A DNA stretch of 64,000 nucleotides from Oryzias latipes (Eukaryota > Chordata > Actinopteri > Beloniformes > Adrianichthyidae). Positions 11,401-22,089 of this stretch are shown one piece after another (position 1 is the first letter of the stretch; each line of letters starts with the position of its first letter). The stretch spans positions 18,669,354-18,733,353 of the forward strand of contig NC_019876.2 of the NCBI RefSeq assembly GCF_002234675.1. The letters run 5' to 3'. The notes under the pieces are model-generated. The model made no database searches, was not told the DNA's origin, and worked only from the letters and a program-made list of their open reading frames with translations. The position numbers and the translations under genes were made by a program.

Positions 11401-14400
11401 CATCTAACAAGATTGAAATTCTTTAGAAGTTGTTAATCTTTTATGATGCATATGATCTTGGATCTTGGATGCTGAATGCATTTGTGCATTGAAAGTTCTG
11501 AATTTCACTGACTGATCATCAGAGAGAACATGTTACCATATCAAAAAGCTTGGTTTGCTGAGCAGAACTTTTGAAAAGATAATTCAAAACTTATAACAAA
11601 AGACATAAGAATAAAAAGCTTAAAAAAGACAAAAGAGTCAGCAAAAACCTTGCTCAAAAAAAAAATTTGACGCTAATAATCAATACCAACCCATGCAAAA
11701 TTTCACAAACTTTTTAAAGACCCACTACAATAAAAATTGTGTTTTTAACATGGACTGGTGGCATTTTTCTTATGTTTGAAGACATATACAAAGAAAATTA
11801 AGATCAAAGTTGCATTTTTGAGTATTTCTTTATTCAAATCTTGGTGAATCAGGAGCAGATGAAAAATACCTTTAGAAAAAGCTTGTATTTGTCACATGGA
11901 AGCTACAATCCGCAGACTACAAACTCCCTGCTCCACTCTATTCTTTTGCATCCAGTTGCGGATAAATATTTACGTCTTTGTTTTCCTTTTCTGAGGTGGC
12001 TTCTTGCTCAAGACTGGACGTCTGGGAAGCTCCAATATTGCCAGCCATTTCTATTGCACTGGTAGTATTAGGATGGGTTGTAAGGCGCTGTAAGCTACAG
12101 GGAAAGTGTGTAAACAGATGGAAGATGAGAAGAGAAGGCAGGCTTACTCCGTGCCGACAGTCTATCACACATCTCAGAGGCAAATTTTTAATGAACTACT
12201 GCCGCTCTGCAGAATCTCTATAGACACAGGTATTTAATTTTTTTTTTTTTACTAAAAAACGCAATCATGTTAATTAAAATATCACTGGAAACAGTTTCGA
12301 ATAGCTCCAAGATGATCAAAGTGGGACTTCATTATTTAAAATCTGGTAGAGACCAATCAATTATTCCAATTGTGTTTATTTATCTGACATCCTACATGTA
12401 CAAAAATCTCCCAATTTCCCAGTAAATCAAATCTTGACGTTTTCCTTTAATCACAAAATTAAAACAACAATGGTTTGTCTCACAGAGAGTTCTCTTGTTT
12501 GCAGTGTTGGTGTTTGCCAGAAATATAGGTGATTAAGCAACACCTCCAAGTGATTGTTCAAAGTTGAAAACATTAGATGTAAATCATGACAACCTCATGG
12601 TGTGAGAAAATCTACAACCTGCAATCCAGTCAGCTTAGTTTTCGTGTCCAGTAGTGTTCCATCATGCCTACGTCTTATCTGTTTCATTTGAAAGAGAAAA
12701 AAAAATCTGTTGATAAATGCTAGAGGGATTTGGTTTGTGTTGTTTCATTAGATGTTGGTGGAGAAGACAGAGTACCATGGGCAAAACATGGTGGAGATGG
12801 ATGGCAAAGACAGTGGCATTCAGCTTCAACTGCAGGAAGCACTGGAGCAGATTTCCCACATCAACACAACTATGTCTGATATACATCGCTACTATCAAAG
12901 CCAGGTGTGTAAGACACGGCATCATTTCTGATCTGTCAATCTTCTTCATCCTGCCTCAGTTCCTATTTTTTGTCAGGGTAAAGAAAGGATGGATGCTATG
13001 GAGGAGAGCAGGATCCTCTCTGAGCTGAGAAATAAGCTGGAGATGAGTGAAAGGGAGAAGAAAACTCTGGAAACTCAACTGTTTGAAGCGAACAAATGTG
13101 TAGCACAGCTGCAAACAGAAGGTAGGAACAAATGACATAAATACTTTAAAAGGTTATCTGAAGAATGTGGCTGAAAAGCAGTCGCTAATGACTGAATCTC
13201 ACCAGGATGCTTAACCCTTGTGTGGTGTTCATATTGTTGTTACTCAGCCAGTGTTCGTGGGTCTGGTGGACCCGTTGCATGTTGTGGTTTTTAATGCCTC
13301 ACAATCAAACACTTTGATGTTAAAATACTTGACAGATGTTTACCTCATCCTATTACAAGCAGTATATTTGGTTAATATTTGCCCTTTACCTTTGTTAGAT
13401 CACATTCACAACTCATTATTCAAAACGTGATAAAGAAAATCAATTAAAATCAAGATATGAGTGGAAACAAATTTTCAAGTGAAGCAGGGGTTTTCAAAAC
13501 TACTGACTTTTATTTATTTGAACACAGAAACTGAACCCATTCAGGTGCACAACACAAGCTGAACACATAGAGTAAACCTATTAGTCAAGACAACACATCA
13601 GCCCCATTGAACACATGGCCTTCTAGCCACTAGCCTATACAACACATGGTCCTGGCTGCTGACGGCCTGGTCCTGTGGCTGGGTGCTGATGGCTTCGTTT
13701 TGGATCTGGCTGATGCTCAATATAAATAGTAAATGGCGTATACTTATATAGCGCCTTTCTTCCTACAAGGACAAAGCGCTGTACAGTCACTCACACATTC
13801 ACACACTGGTGGCGGCTCCGCTGCCAAACACAGGCGCCCGCCTACCACCAGAGGCAAGGTGGGGTTCAGTGTCTTGCCCAAAGACACTTCGACTCATGGG
13901 CGTGCAAGGCGGGAATTGAACCTGGAATCTTACGATCATGGGTTGACCGCCCTACCGCTGCACCACGGCCGCCCCAATCTAATCAACTTCTTCAGAGTCA
14001 CTGTCAGACTCTGAATTTTCAGAAATGTGATCCTCTAATTCTGAAAATTCTGAATCGTCTCCCTCTACATCATCATCAAAAAAGACAATTCAGGAAAATC
14101 AATTCCAGGGCCCTCTGCGCAGAAAGTCTTTTGGCCATTTTGATCAGTTGTGATAAGAAACCACACTGGCAAAGCTATATTTATAGTGTCCCGCCTCCAA
14201 TTTGTAGCAGATAAAGAGTGAGACATGAAAGATTCCCGCAAGAAAGTCAAATGGTCAAATGTGCGGGAGAACGAGAGCAAACAGAGTTGATGCTTGAATT
14301 ATTCTAACAATTTTGCAACCATGTGCGGGAACCGCAGGTGCAGAAACAGAACTCACATTTACAGTGAATCTTTCTGTCTCTGCCACTCTCTCTCTCTCTT

Positions 14401-14409
14401 TCTCACTGG

Positions 14410-14501
<92 letters not shown>

Positions 14502-17500
14502 ACACACACACACAGCAGGCCCACACAGGTGGAGGACAGAGTGTAGGTACATAAAACATCAATTTCCACACTTCTATTAGCCCTGGGTCCAGTGGACCCG
14601 AACATCTTATATGTAATAGAAATGTGTTGGGGGGGTATACAGTGTGTGGTTATTGAAAATGTATTCTGATATATGTTCTTCACAGAAAATGAGCCAAGGC
14701 CAGTGAGTCTGAGTTTAAAAAATTAATTAATTGTATCATTTTTCTTTTGATAAAAAATGAAAACGGGTCCCACAGACCCGAACACCACACAAGGGTTAAA
14801 TCTAACAAGAAAAACTTGTTTGTTGTATATTTAAAATATGGAAACCTCACCTGTGTTTAAACCCAGAAACTGAAACGTAAAAAAGATAATTAAAGGTTGT
14901 GTCCAAATTCCTTCACTACTCACTAATTAGTGCATTATGTAAGGCATTTGTCATCTTGTCAGGATGTCTACATCTACAATTTTAAAATCCAGTGCCCTGG
15001 AAATTTCCCAGAAGTCTCTGTGAAAAACTAGTGTGCATCGATGCTCACAAAATTGGTGAATATAAAGCACAATGCAATCCTTTTATAAACGTTTTTACAT
15101 TTTTTTTATAAATCATCCAAGTTTTTATCATCAGAATACAGTATCTCCTATAATAGTTTTCATAAAATATTCATGTTTATAAGGTTTTTAGATCAGGAAA
15201 TGGCTGATGTCATATTTTCTAAAAAAAGTTGTGTGCATGTGTCAAAGTTGTTTTTAAAATCCAGTGCACAAGATAGTCCCACACTATATAGTATTTTAGA
15301 GTTGTAACGGAATTCCTACTCAGCCAAACCCTTTCGTCAAGGATGAGGCTTCTCTTCTCAGCTGCCTGCTTGTAAATATAAAGCTGATTTTCTTTCTTTC
15401 AACCTATTTTTTACTCTGTTGTAGAAAATTCTTCTTTATTGTTAGATGATAGTGATACTCATAAGTCTGTTTTTGCAAGTCTTTGCATTTAAGTTCAAGT
15501 CAAGTCTCTAGTCGTTGACAAATTCAAGTTAAGTCTCAAGTTGCAAAACTGCCTTTTTTATTGGCACAAATCTTCAATAAACGCCAGTTGGTGTTTTCTG
15601 CATTCCACATGCAAAAGTATTTAAAAGGAAAACTTTTAGCTTTAGACTTTACAGTGTTATCCTGGAGCTAATAAAAAAAAGAATCCCAAGCAAATGTATA
15701 TTGTTCACAAGACCCAAACCTCAAGTTTCTAGTCCTTATGGTCAACTTTCAAGTCAACTCTCAAGTGTCTGAATCTTGCGCTAAAGTGCAGTTTAAGTCC
15801 AAGTCTCAAATCCGGGTTCCCATTTTTGGTAATCTGACTGTGTTTCCCTTCGAAGATTAGCACAATGTAACTGCATAACATCGCATAGGTAGTTCTGCCA
15901 ACTCTAAAAAATGCAATGTGAGAGCAAACTAAACCAAGTAAAAATTCAAAAATTACTATACTGGTGCTGTACATCCTAGCTTTACATTTTAAAGCCTGCA
16001 TTAATGCATATAATATTGTTATGAAACATGCATATAATCAATATTATGCATGTTAAAAATACTTGTCTGTATATGCAAGGTCCCTGCTAAAACCCTTTGC
16101 ATTACACAATTTTTGCTTTAGATCCAGATCAAAAGTTGTGGTCTGAGTCTCCTACTGAACTCACTACACTTTTGATTGTGTGGCACCTTCCAACTCCACC
16201 AAAATCAATACATTTGCTGATGATATTGTTGAGGTGGGCGTGATCTCCAGCAACAATAAGATCCCCTACCAACAAGACATCAATCACAAACCCAGAAAGT
16301 TGGTTCCAACTGATCAACCCTCTCCTTAACATCAACAAAACCAAGGCATTAATGGTGGAATTTTGTACAAATCAGAAGTGATCATACCAACCAATTACTG
16401 TCAATGGGACTGCTGTGGAGAGAATGGACAGTTTCTGGTATTTATCTGTTCACATCACACAGAATTTAACTTGGTCCTGCCACAATAACACTTTGGTGAC
16501 AATATCCCAACTTCGAGATGCTTCAGGGAGTTTAGACTTTCCTTTCAAGTGCTAAAAACCTTTCCACCTGCATCACAGAGAGCATCCTCATGGACGGCAT
16601 TACTTCCTAGTACGGGAACAGAATCATGCAAAACAGACAGACCTGTCAGAGTGGTGCATTCAGACCCCTGCTACGCAAACAATGGACTTCTTTCTCTGTT
16701 GCATTCAGGAGAACAAGGAGGAGCTTCTTTCTTTAGGCCATTCGAAGTTTAAACAAAAAACCCTAATTTGGAAACTAGACCTTTCCCATTTTTCTCTTTA
16801 CTTTTTTGCACATTTATAACATTTCACTTTACTACAAATGGATACATTTTTACCAGTTTACAAATTCTATGTTAATCTCATATTCTCTACCATTCTATTT
16901 ATTTTTTTTGTATCAATTTTTACAATCCATCCCATTTTTTTGTGTTTTTTGTTGAAACTTTTATACTTTTAATTTTTAATCTTCATCAAGCCAATGAGTT
17001 ACACAAAGCATTTCCAAGCAAATTGTGTTGTGTATGTATAATGACAAATGACATTTGGATTTAAATAGAAAAAAGAAATTAGAAATTTAAAATAGACTTG
17101 AAATTTAATTTAAACTGTCCCATTGTACTAAGTTCTACTTCTATTTGAGGAAGGGAATAGTAAATTTGAATAAAGAAATGAAGTTTGAGTAATTTAAATT
17201 TAAATAGAAATGATTTAAATGAAATTTATTTGAATTTGAAATGATTTGGAATTTGAACATGAATATCAATATTAATTTGAATGGTCCCATTGTACAAAGT
17301 TCTAGTACTATTTTTGGAACAGAATAGTGAATTTAAATAAGAATCAAATTTAAATTTGACTTTGAATTTAAACTGTCCCTGTCTACAAAGTTCTACTTCT
17401 ATTTGAGGAATAGAAAAGTGAATTTGAATGTGAATTTAATTATAATTTAATTTGAATTTAAACTGTCCCATTCTACGACATTCTGCCTCAGTTTAAGAAA

Positions 17501-20500
17501 GAGAGAAGTTATATAATTAGGAATTGAATTTGAATCCAATTTAAATTTGAATATGAATTTTAATTTTAATTGTCTCACTGACATATTACATAAATTGAAG
17601 TGAAAAACTTGGTGTATGTCTTGTGTTTTTACAGTGAATCAGATTCAAGAAACTCAAAGCTTTGGGGCTATGACAAAAGAACTCAGTGCGCCACCGCCTC
17701 CACCTTTGCCACCGCCTCCACCTCCGCCACCGCCTCCACCTCCGCCTCCGCCTCTGTCCACACCTGCCATTAAGTAAGTCCAAAAAACAAAGTTTTTCAT
17801 TTAACAAAGGATGTGAATGGGAAATTTAAAGGGTTATTAGAAGAACACTTCATAAGTAAACTATGCTAGTACAGTGCTGAAACACAATTCTTTGACTTTT
17901 CTGTCCAGCTTCCAAGATTTTCTGAGGAGTAGGAGGAAAGATGGAGTTAGCAAAACTGAACAAAACAGTAAGTTTTACTTCAGCAATAATTATTTAACAC
18001 TCCTACACCACCTTTACTGAACAGATGCATACTCATGAAAGGCACATATGGTTTTATATAATTTTAAAATTACATAAAAGTTGCATCGTCTTTTGTTATA
18101 ATTTACTGCATATTTATTCTGCAACATGTCCTTGTCATAAACTTGTTTCATATCAAAGATATCTTGAATTTTGTACTTGGAAAAAAATTTAAGTTGTTGG
18201 TGCTGCTGTTAATGCTGAGTATATTTATGTTCCTTGTCATATAAGATTCAACACCCTTGTTGAACATGAAGGCAAAGGCAGTGGATGAAATGATGGAAAG
18301 AATAAAGAAGGGCATTGTCCTTAGACCCGTTATGAAAATACAGGTAAAAAAACAGAACTCTCCATTGTCAGTTTAAATACAAGTATGGAAAACTGCTTGA
18401 TAATTATATTTAACATCTTGCAGGAAGAAGACACCTGCTGGAAGGTTTGTTAACTTCTTGAATCTTCAAGTGTTTCTTTAAAAAAAAAATTGGAACAATT
18501 TAAATGTTGTTATTTTATTTTGAAGGACCAGAAAAGTCAAAACCGAAAATCCGCCATCCTAGAGTTGAAAGGAATGTTGGTAATGTATACCGTGTTCATT
18601 GTATATAAAACTGAAAACTTTTACATGCTGTATCTTTATCCATATTTGGTGACTCACTAACCAGGACAATATGAAACGTCGAGATTCTTCGAAAAGAGGA
18701 ACCAGCCGGAGAGTGGAAAACTCAGAACTCCTGCTGGTCCTCCAAAGGAGGAGAAGGGTCATGGCAGGGAATTCGGAGCAATCGTCTACGTTACAGGGTA
18801 AACTGACTTTTGTGCTGTCTTCTCTGTTTGTTTGTAATTAGCTCAACTAAAATTTAAAGTTATCAAATTGAAGCGGAGTTACTTTAGTTTACAAATAGTT
18901 TTGTCAGTTGAATTGCTGGTATTAAAGTCCAACTCCAATCATCTATTTTGAAAGATTTTCCAGTGGCCTTTTATTAGGATGATGCTGTTTTTAACCACAA
19001 AAAAAAAAAACAACAAAAAACTGTGTTGTTTTCTAGGACATATTTTATGCAGAACAGCAATAGTTCATCATCAGAAATTCACCTCTGAGTTGTGGGGAAC
19101 TCTTGGTGCAGAACAGGCAAGCACTCACTTCCCATCACTTTTTTCATCATCTGTTTTCTTGCTCTCCAGCTCGCTTACAACCCCTCAGACCCCCAAAATT
19201 ACATTATCAGTGCAACAAAAAGAAAGCAATATCAGAGCTATCCAGCCGTACTGTTTTGAACCAGATGCCAGGTCAGACGAGGAAAACAAAGACGTACCGG
19301 TACATGGATCTAGTTGTCTGCAAGTGGATGCATCATACTGGAATGAACCAGGGACCTTTTGGCTTGCTGATTTTAGCTTCAACATTACAAGCTGTTTCCA
19401 ACAGCATATTTAGTCTGCTCCTGATTCCCAATGATCCCAAGAAATACAAAGAAATGCCATTTTGAGCTTAATGCACTTGACAAACGTCCTCCATCATCAC
19501 AAAAATGCACAAGAACTTGTTAAAAACACAAAAAACATGATTTTATCAAAGTTGGTCTTTAAACAACTACTTCACAAGTAATAATAATAAAATGCCAGGA
19601 CTAGTTTTTTGATTTAAAAAAAGTCTATACATATTTTATGACAACACACAATCCAATTTTAGCGTCAAAGCTTTGTCAACATCAAAAAGAAACTAGTAAA
19701 GAAAAGAAGATATTCACACAAAAAACTCCAAAACATGAACTTCGATGAGTGGCATCAACCACACTAGTTGGCAAAAATATGAATCCACTGACATGTCATG
19801 AATTTTTTCTAGGAAAAACATATATGGGAACAAATAACATGGCTGTCAGTTATAGTGCTTCATGATGTAAAAAACACTTACAACGGATCAAATGTATTAT
19901 TCTAATTTCCGTAGGAATCAGTTTGGTTGGAAAAAACTAATCTTGCAGACAGCTAAAGAAGATTACAGGACCATTGGGAAAACAGCAATCAATCAAACAA
20001 TTATTTCCAGCAATATTTTGTGATTACAACTATCAAATCAAATCAAACTTAATTTAGAGCACTTTTGATAACCGGGGGTAACCCAAAGTGCTTGATGCTG
20101 AACTATGAATAACTGGTCAAACAGTTATTCAAAAAAGTCAACAGTTTTGTTCTTTTTTTACCAACTGTCTTTGATCCATTTACATTGCAATTCAAAATTA
20201 TAAATGTGCTCTGCTAAGAAGAAAGAATAATTTCATTTTAAAAGTGCAGGTCTGGTTGATGAGATTGTCTTATAAATTTCCAAACTTGTGGCTAATCAAG
20301 TTACCATTCATGCCAAGAGTTTGGCTCCATTTATGTTAGCTAAAAGGGTCAATGAATGAACAAAATACTAATGGTCTGCTGTTTAAACATTTTTGCCAAC
20401 CAAAAAGTGTGCATTTGGAGTACCATATTTTTCCACACAATAAGGTGCACCAAAAAGTGGTCCATTTTCAAATGTATGTCACACAGTGGGGCAAAAAATT

Positions 20501-20996
20501 ATTTAGTCAGCCACCAATTGTGCAAGTTCTCTCACTTAAAAAGATGAGAGAGGCCTGTAATTTTCATCATAGGTATACCTCAACTATGAAAGACAAAACT
20601 GAAAAACGAAATCCAGAAAATCACATTGTATGATTTTTAAAGAATTTATTAGTAAATTATGGTGGAAAATTAGTATTTATTCAGTAAAAAAAGTTCAACT
20701 CAATACAGTACATTGCAGTACTTCCAGCAACAACAGGTTCAGGAAATTATACGTCAAATGAATGTTGTGATTGTAAAAGCTATTAAATCTGCTTTGTTAT
20801 TGGATTTGTGCCTGAAGATTTGTTGATCTCCTAAACAGATCCCCATCCAGGAAAGACATGCATCCCAGCAGCAGGTGATGGTCCCTGGGCATCTGAGTTC
20901 AGCAATGCCCCAGTGCTTCGGAGGCTGAAACAGAACAGGGAGAAGAGAGACTCTCGCATCCGGGAATCAGCATTGATCATCAACCATAAGACCTGA
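5429..20996 (+). CDS. shtn1-like: Shootin-1 family protein (17 exons, 563 aa)
   Basis: Shootin-1 links F-actin retrograde flow to L1-CAM/cortactin in growth cones and is needed for neuronal polarisation; I infer a similar cytoplasmic role. Exons: 5429-5465, 6144-6220, 6436-6496, 6954-7048, 7119-7305, 7991-8088, 8365-8446, 9028-9122, 12752-12904, 12977-13121, 17635-17773, 17909-17967, 18246-18343, 18424-18444, 18526-18579, 18665-18797, 20839-20996. All junctions are GT-AG and the phases agree. Residues 1-38 are acidic/Ser-rich and unlike human SHTN1. Coiled coil covers ~39-345, with family blocks ERCCRENAESLAVK, NENKVLKRRSM and LELEQDLRQQAE. Polyproline is at 363-383 (one Leu at 368), a profilin/EVH1/SH3-type ligand. 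MMERIKKG...LRPV is at 425-438 and LELKGML near 461-467. Family membership is sure; which teleost paralogue (shtn1, 2 or 3) is not. The exon 1 start is the most upstream in-frame ATG; a second ATG follows directly. Confidence 0.93.
8258..8303. repeat. (GT)n microsatellite in shootin intron 6
   Basis: Imperfect GT tract followed by a G run. It sits 62 bp upstream of exon 7, close to the acceptor region. (GT)n tracts near splice sites can influence exon inclusion; that is inference here. Confidence 0.9.
8536..8885 (-). mobile_element. TTAA-target element K, copy 2 (shootin intron 7)
   Basis: Both TTAA flanks are intact (8532-8535 and 8886-8889). Termini are AGACCCACTC and GTGGGACT. It is internally deleted relative to the longer copies: it keeps the 'GGAGCAGATGAAAAA' and 'CTGCCGCTCTGCAGAAACTATG' blocks but lacks the part encoding the short acidic peptide. 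Confidence 0.85.
10516..11048 (-). mobile_element. Solo LTR, Gypsy-like (shootin intron 8)
   Basis: The 533-bp block begins TGTAACGC and ends CCGTAACA, so it has TG...CA ends. The 5-bp flanks AACAG and TACAG match in four positions, consistent with a target duplication. Reading the minus strand gives the usual order TGTTACGG...GGGCGTGGCTTCC...CTTAAAAGC...GGAGCGTTACA. No internal region, primer-binding site or gag/pol sequence adjoins it, so it is a solo LTR left by recombination. Confidence 0.75.
11718..12328 (-). mobile_element. TTAA-target element K, copy 3 (shootin intron 8)
   Basis: The left flank is TTAA (11714-11717); the right flank has drifted to TCAT. The minus strand carries the family's short open frame: AGNIGASQ, then a run rich in Glu, then SEKENKDV. 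Its position matches the equivalent frame in copies at 18926, 31924 and 61893. The internal structure is nearly full length. Confidence 0.85.
13731..13975 (-). mobile_element. tRNA-derived SINE nested in the piggyBac element
   Basis: On the minus strand it opens with GGGCGGCCGTGGTGCAGCGG, has an A-box-like TGGTGCAGCGG and B box GGTTCAATTCC. It ends in AAAGGCGCTATATAAGT, a 3' tail shared with L2-type LINEs in fish. The full length is about 245 bp. It lies immediately beside the transposase remnant, so it inserted after or during decay of the piggyBac copy. Confidence 0.85.
13979..14089 (-). pseudogene. Acidic N-terminal remnant of a piggyBac transposase
   Basis: A 36-codon open stretch on the minus strand ends at TAG (13979-13981). 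It reads DDDVEGDDSEFSELEDH, then a Ser/Asp/Glu run. Such Asp/Glu/Ser-rich N-termini precede the DDE/D core of piggyBac transposases. The core is not present and an in-frame stop lies just upstream. Assignment rests on composition plus its position inside a TTAA/CCC-ended element. Confidence 0.55.
14412..14514. repeat. (CA)n microsatellite
   Basis: About 51 CA units with two single-base interruptions, inside the piggyBac element. Confidence 0.97.
14800..16130. other. Intronic spacer (shootin intron 10)
   Basis: No exon was found. The interval 15480-15820 contains repeated 'AAGTCTCAAGT/CAAGTC' strings typical of a degenerate fish repeat, but no termini can be defined. Confidence 0.4.
16135..16740 (+). 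pseudogene. Reverse transcriptase fragment of a CR1/L2-group LINE
   Basis: Degenerate coding sequence reads TFDCVAPSNSTKINTFADD, then after a stop ITVNGTAVERMDSFWYLSVH. FADD is the reverse transcriptase motif C with the catalytic aspartates. The following GTAVERxxSFxYLxVHI is a well-known stretch downstream of the RT palm in fish LINEs. Several stops and frameshifts make it dead. It is 5'-truncated. Confidence 0.75.
17114..17580. repeat. Degenerate tandem array, four units plus a partial one
   Basis: Units begin at 17114, 17281, 17372 and 17462, with a partial unit near 17569. Each has 'ACTGTCCCATTGTAC', then 'AAAGTTCTACTTCTATTTGAGGAA' in degraded form, then 'AATAGTGAATTTGAATA', then an AATTTGAATTTAA-rich stretch of variable length. 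The spacing is about 167, 91, 90 and 107 bp. The array ends about 55 bp before shootin exon 11. Confidence 0.8.
18424..18444 (+). other. 21-nt in-frame microexon of the shootin gene
   Basis: The exon encodes EEDTCWK and is phase 0 on both sides, so skipping keeps the frame. It has a good acceptor (TCTTGCAG) but a weak donor (GTTTGT), a usual sign of regulated splicing. Without it the spacing between the LRPV and ELKG blocks is closer to human SHTN1. Inclusion has not been tested with transcripts. Confidence 0.7.
18926..19558 (+). mobile_element. TTAA-target element K, copy 4 (shootin intron 16)
   Basis: TTAA flanks both sides (18922-18925, 19559-19562). Termini are AGTCCAACTCCAATCAT and GTTGGTCT. 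This copy preserves the family's short frame best: SNIRAIQPYCFEPDARSDEE, followed by NKDV. The frame stays open for about 144 codons, from 18979 to 19413. No transposase core is visible. Confidence 0.88.
20033..20110 (-). repeat. Short SINE/L2-like 3' tail
   Basis: On the minus strand it reads AAGCACTTTGGGTTACCCC...AAAGTGCTCTAAATTAAG followed by TTTGATTTGATTTGAT. This resembles the AAGCGCTATATAA-plus-microsatellite tails of fish SINEs and L2s. It is short and diverged, so class is uncertain. Confidence 0.45.
20486..20700 (+). mobile_element. 5' part of a Tc1-like transposon (shootin intron 16)
   Basis: Contains CAGTGGGGCAAAAAATTATT and 'AGTCAGCCACCAATTGTGCA', the terminal region of a very common teleost Tc1-like family, followed by 'AAAAGATGAGAGAGGCCTGT'. 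The body and 3' end are absent. A 3' fragment of what appears to be the same family is at 36125-36385. Confidence 0.8.
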
Positions 20997-21136
20997 AAGC
21001 AGTCAGAGGAAAACATCTCCAATGTGGCAACTGATTGAAAATCCCACATAGACCTCTGATAAAAATCTGTTTTGCATGTCAGTTCTTTGTCCAATCATTT
21101 AAACCAAACAGATGTTACAAACAAACCTGGAAATCA

Positions 21137-21142
21137 AATAAA
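21137..21142 (+). terminator. Polyadenylation signal of the shootin gene
   Basis: AATAAA about 141 bp after the TGA stop codon at 20994-20996, giving a short 3' UTR. It is the first canonical hexamer downstream. Confidence 0.6.
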
Positions 21143-21159
21143 ATAGACTTTATCGTGTC

Positions 21160-22086
21160 ATGTGAACCAAGTTTGCAGAGGGCCTATGCTTGTTGCGTGT
21201 AAGAAAATGGAGCTCTTTCAGCCGTATTTAATGTCCGGCATCATTTCTGGGATTCTAGCTTTCAGGAGAGATAAGTGCTCGTTATACTTTTTTTATTCCA
21301 TAGAAAATAGATGAAATATAGGCAGAAAAAAAGCCCCACATTTGTGAATACTTTCGCCCACTTCTTCCCCCCTGTGCTTTTCTGTGAAAGCCGAGCTCTG
21401 CAGCAGAATGGGGGCTGCCTCGTGTTCAGGCACATTAAAACTGCCGCACCCGAAGCACAGAGGTGTTGCTGAGATAAGAGCCTGAGGTGATCTGATAGCT
21501 CCCTCCTGAAAGTTTTTAAATGCAGCAGGTCGCCTTTTGTTTTCTCACCTCCACACAGTTGCTGTGCACAGGAGTGTGCGCATGAATGAGCGTGCACACC
21601 TTTACAGCACACCGTCCATCTATCTGCCTATCAACCTTTGTTAAAAGCATTTGAAAAGTGGATGGATATACTCTCAACTTTCAATCTGACACCATTTTAG
21701 TGTCTTCACACTGTTTCACATTATATATTTACTTCATTTAGCGCTTTACCTGAAGCTGTGTCCTTTTTTTCTCTCTTTCCAGCATACATTTTTTATTGTT
21801 TTGCTCCTGATTCTCAGAGGTGACAGCTTTTTCATATAAAGTGCGCAAACGTGTGTGCTTGTGTAAATAATATTTGTGTCAATGTGCGGATAAGAGAGAA
21901 ATAAAGAACAAAACAATCAAGAAGCGTGACTGTATAATTCCAAAACAAATAAAGAACTAGGAAAATGTCATTTTTTAAAAACCTGAAATCGATTTTTCAC
22001 ATTATTAAAAGATTATTAAAAATATACATAAGACAGAAAAAAGTAGAAATACATTAACTTGCCACTTTATTGCGCACACATATCCA
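21160..22086. other. Intergenic spacer with a GC-richer block
   Basis: No gene was reconstructed. The part at about 21180-21620 is GC-richer and non-repetitive by eye and might be conserved non-coding DNA or distal 3' UTR. I see no splice-bounded frame in it. Confidence 0.35.
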
Positions 22087-22089
22087 ACT

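Larger units (their letters stand above)
13215..14795 (-). mobile_element. piggyBac-type element, 1.58 kb, non-autonomous (shootin intron 10)
   Basis: It has TTAA on both sides (13211-13214, 14796-14799) and a perfect 16-bp terminal inverted repeat, CCCTTGTGTGGTGTTC. Subterminal GGGTC(T/C)..GGACCC motifs occur near both ends (13257-13276, 14584-14598, 14763-14780). It contains a tRNA-derived SINE, a long (CA)n tract and a remnant of an acidic reading frame on the minus strand that resembles the N-terminus of piggyBac transposases. The catalytic domain is absent, so it cannot mobilise itself. Confidence 0.88.

Noticed and set aside
14255-14683. Frames made of Thr-His or Cys-Val repeats on both strands
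   Set aside because: They are translations of the (CA)n microsatellite.
17114-17580. CRISPR-like array
   Set aside because: Repeats are degenerate, spacing is uneven, spacers are AT-rich and related to each other, and the DNA is vertebrate.
17586-17807. Minus-strand frame rich in Trp/Arg repeats (RRWRRW)
   Set aside because: It is the antisense reading of the polyproline-encoding exon 11 of the shootin gene.
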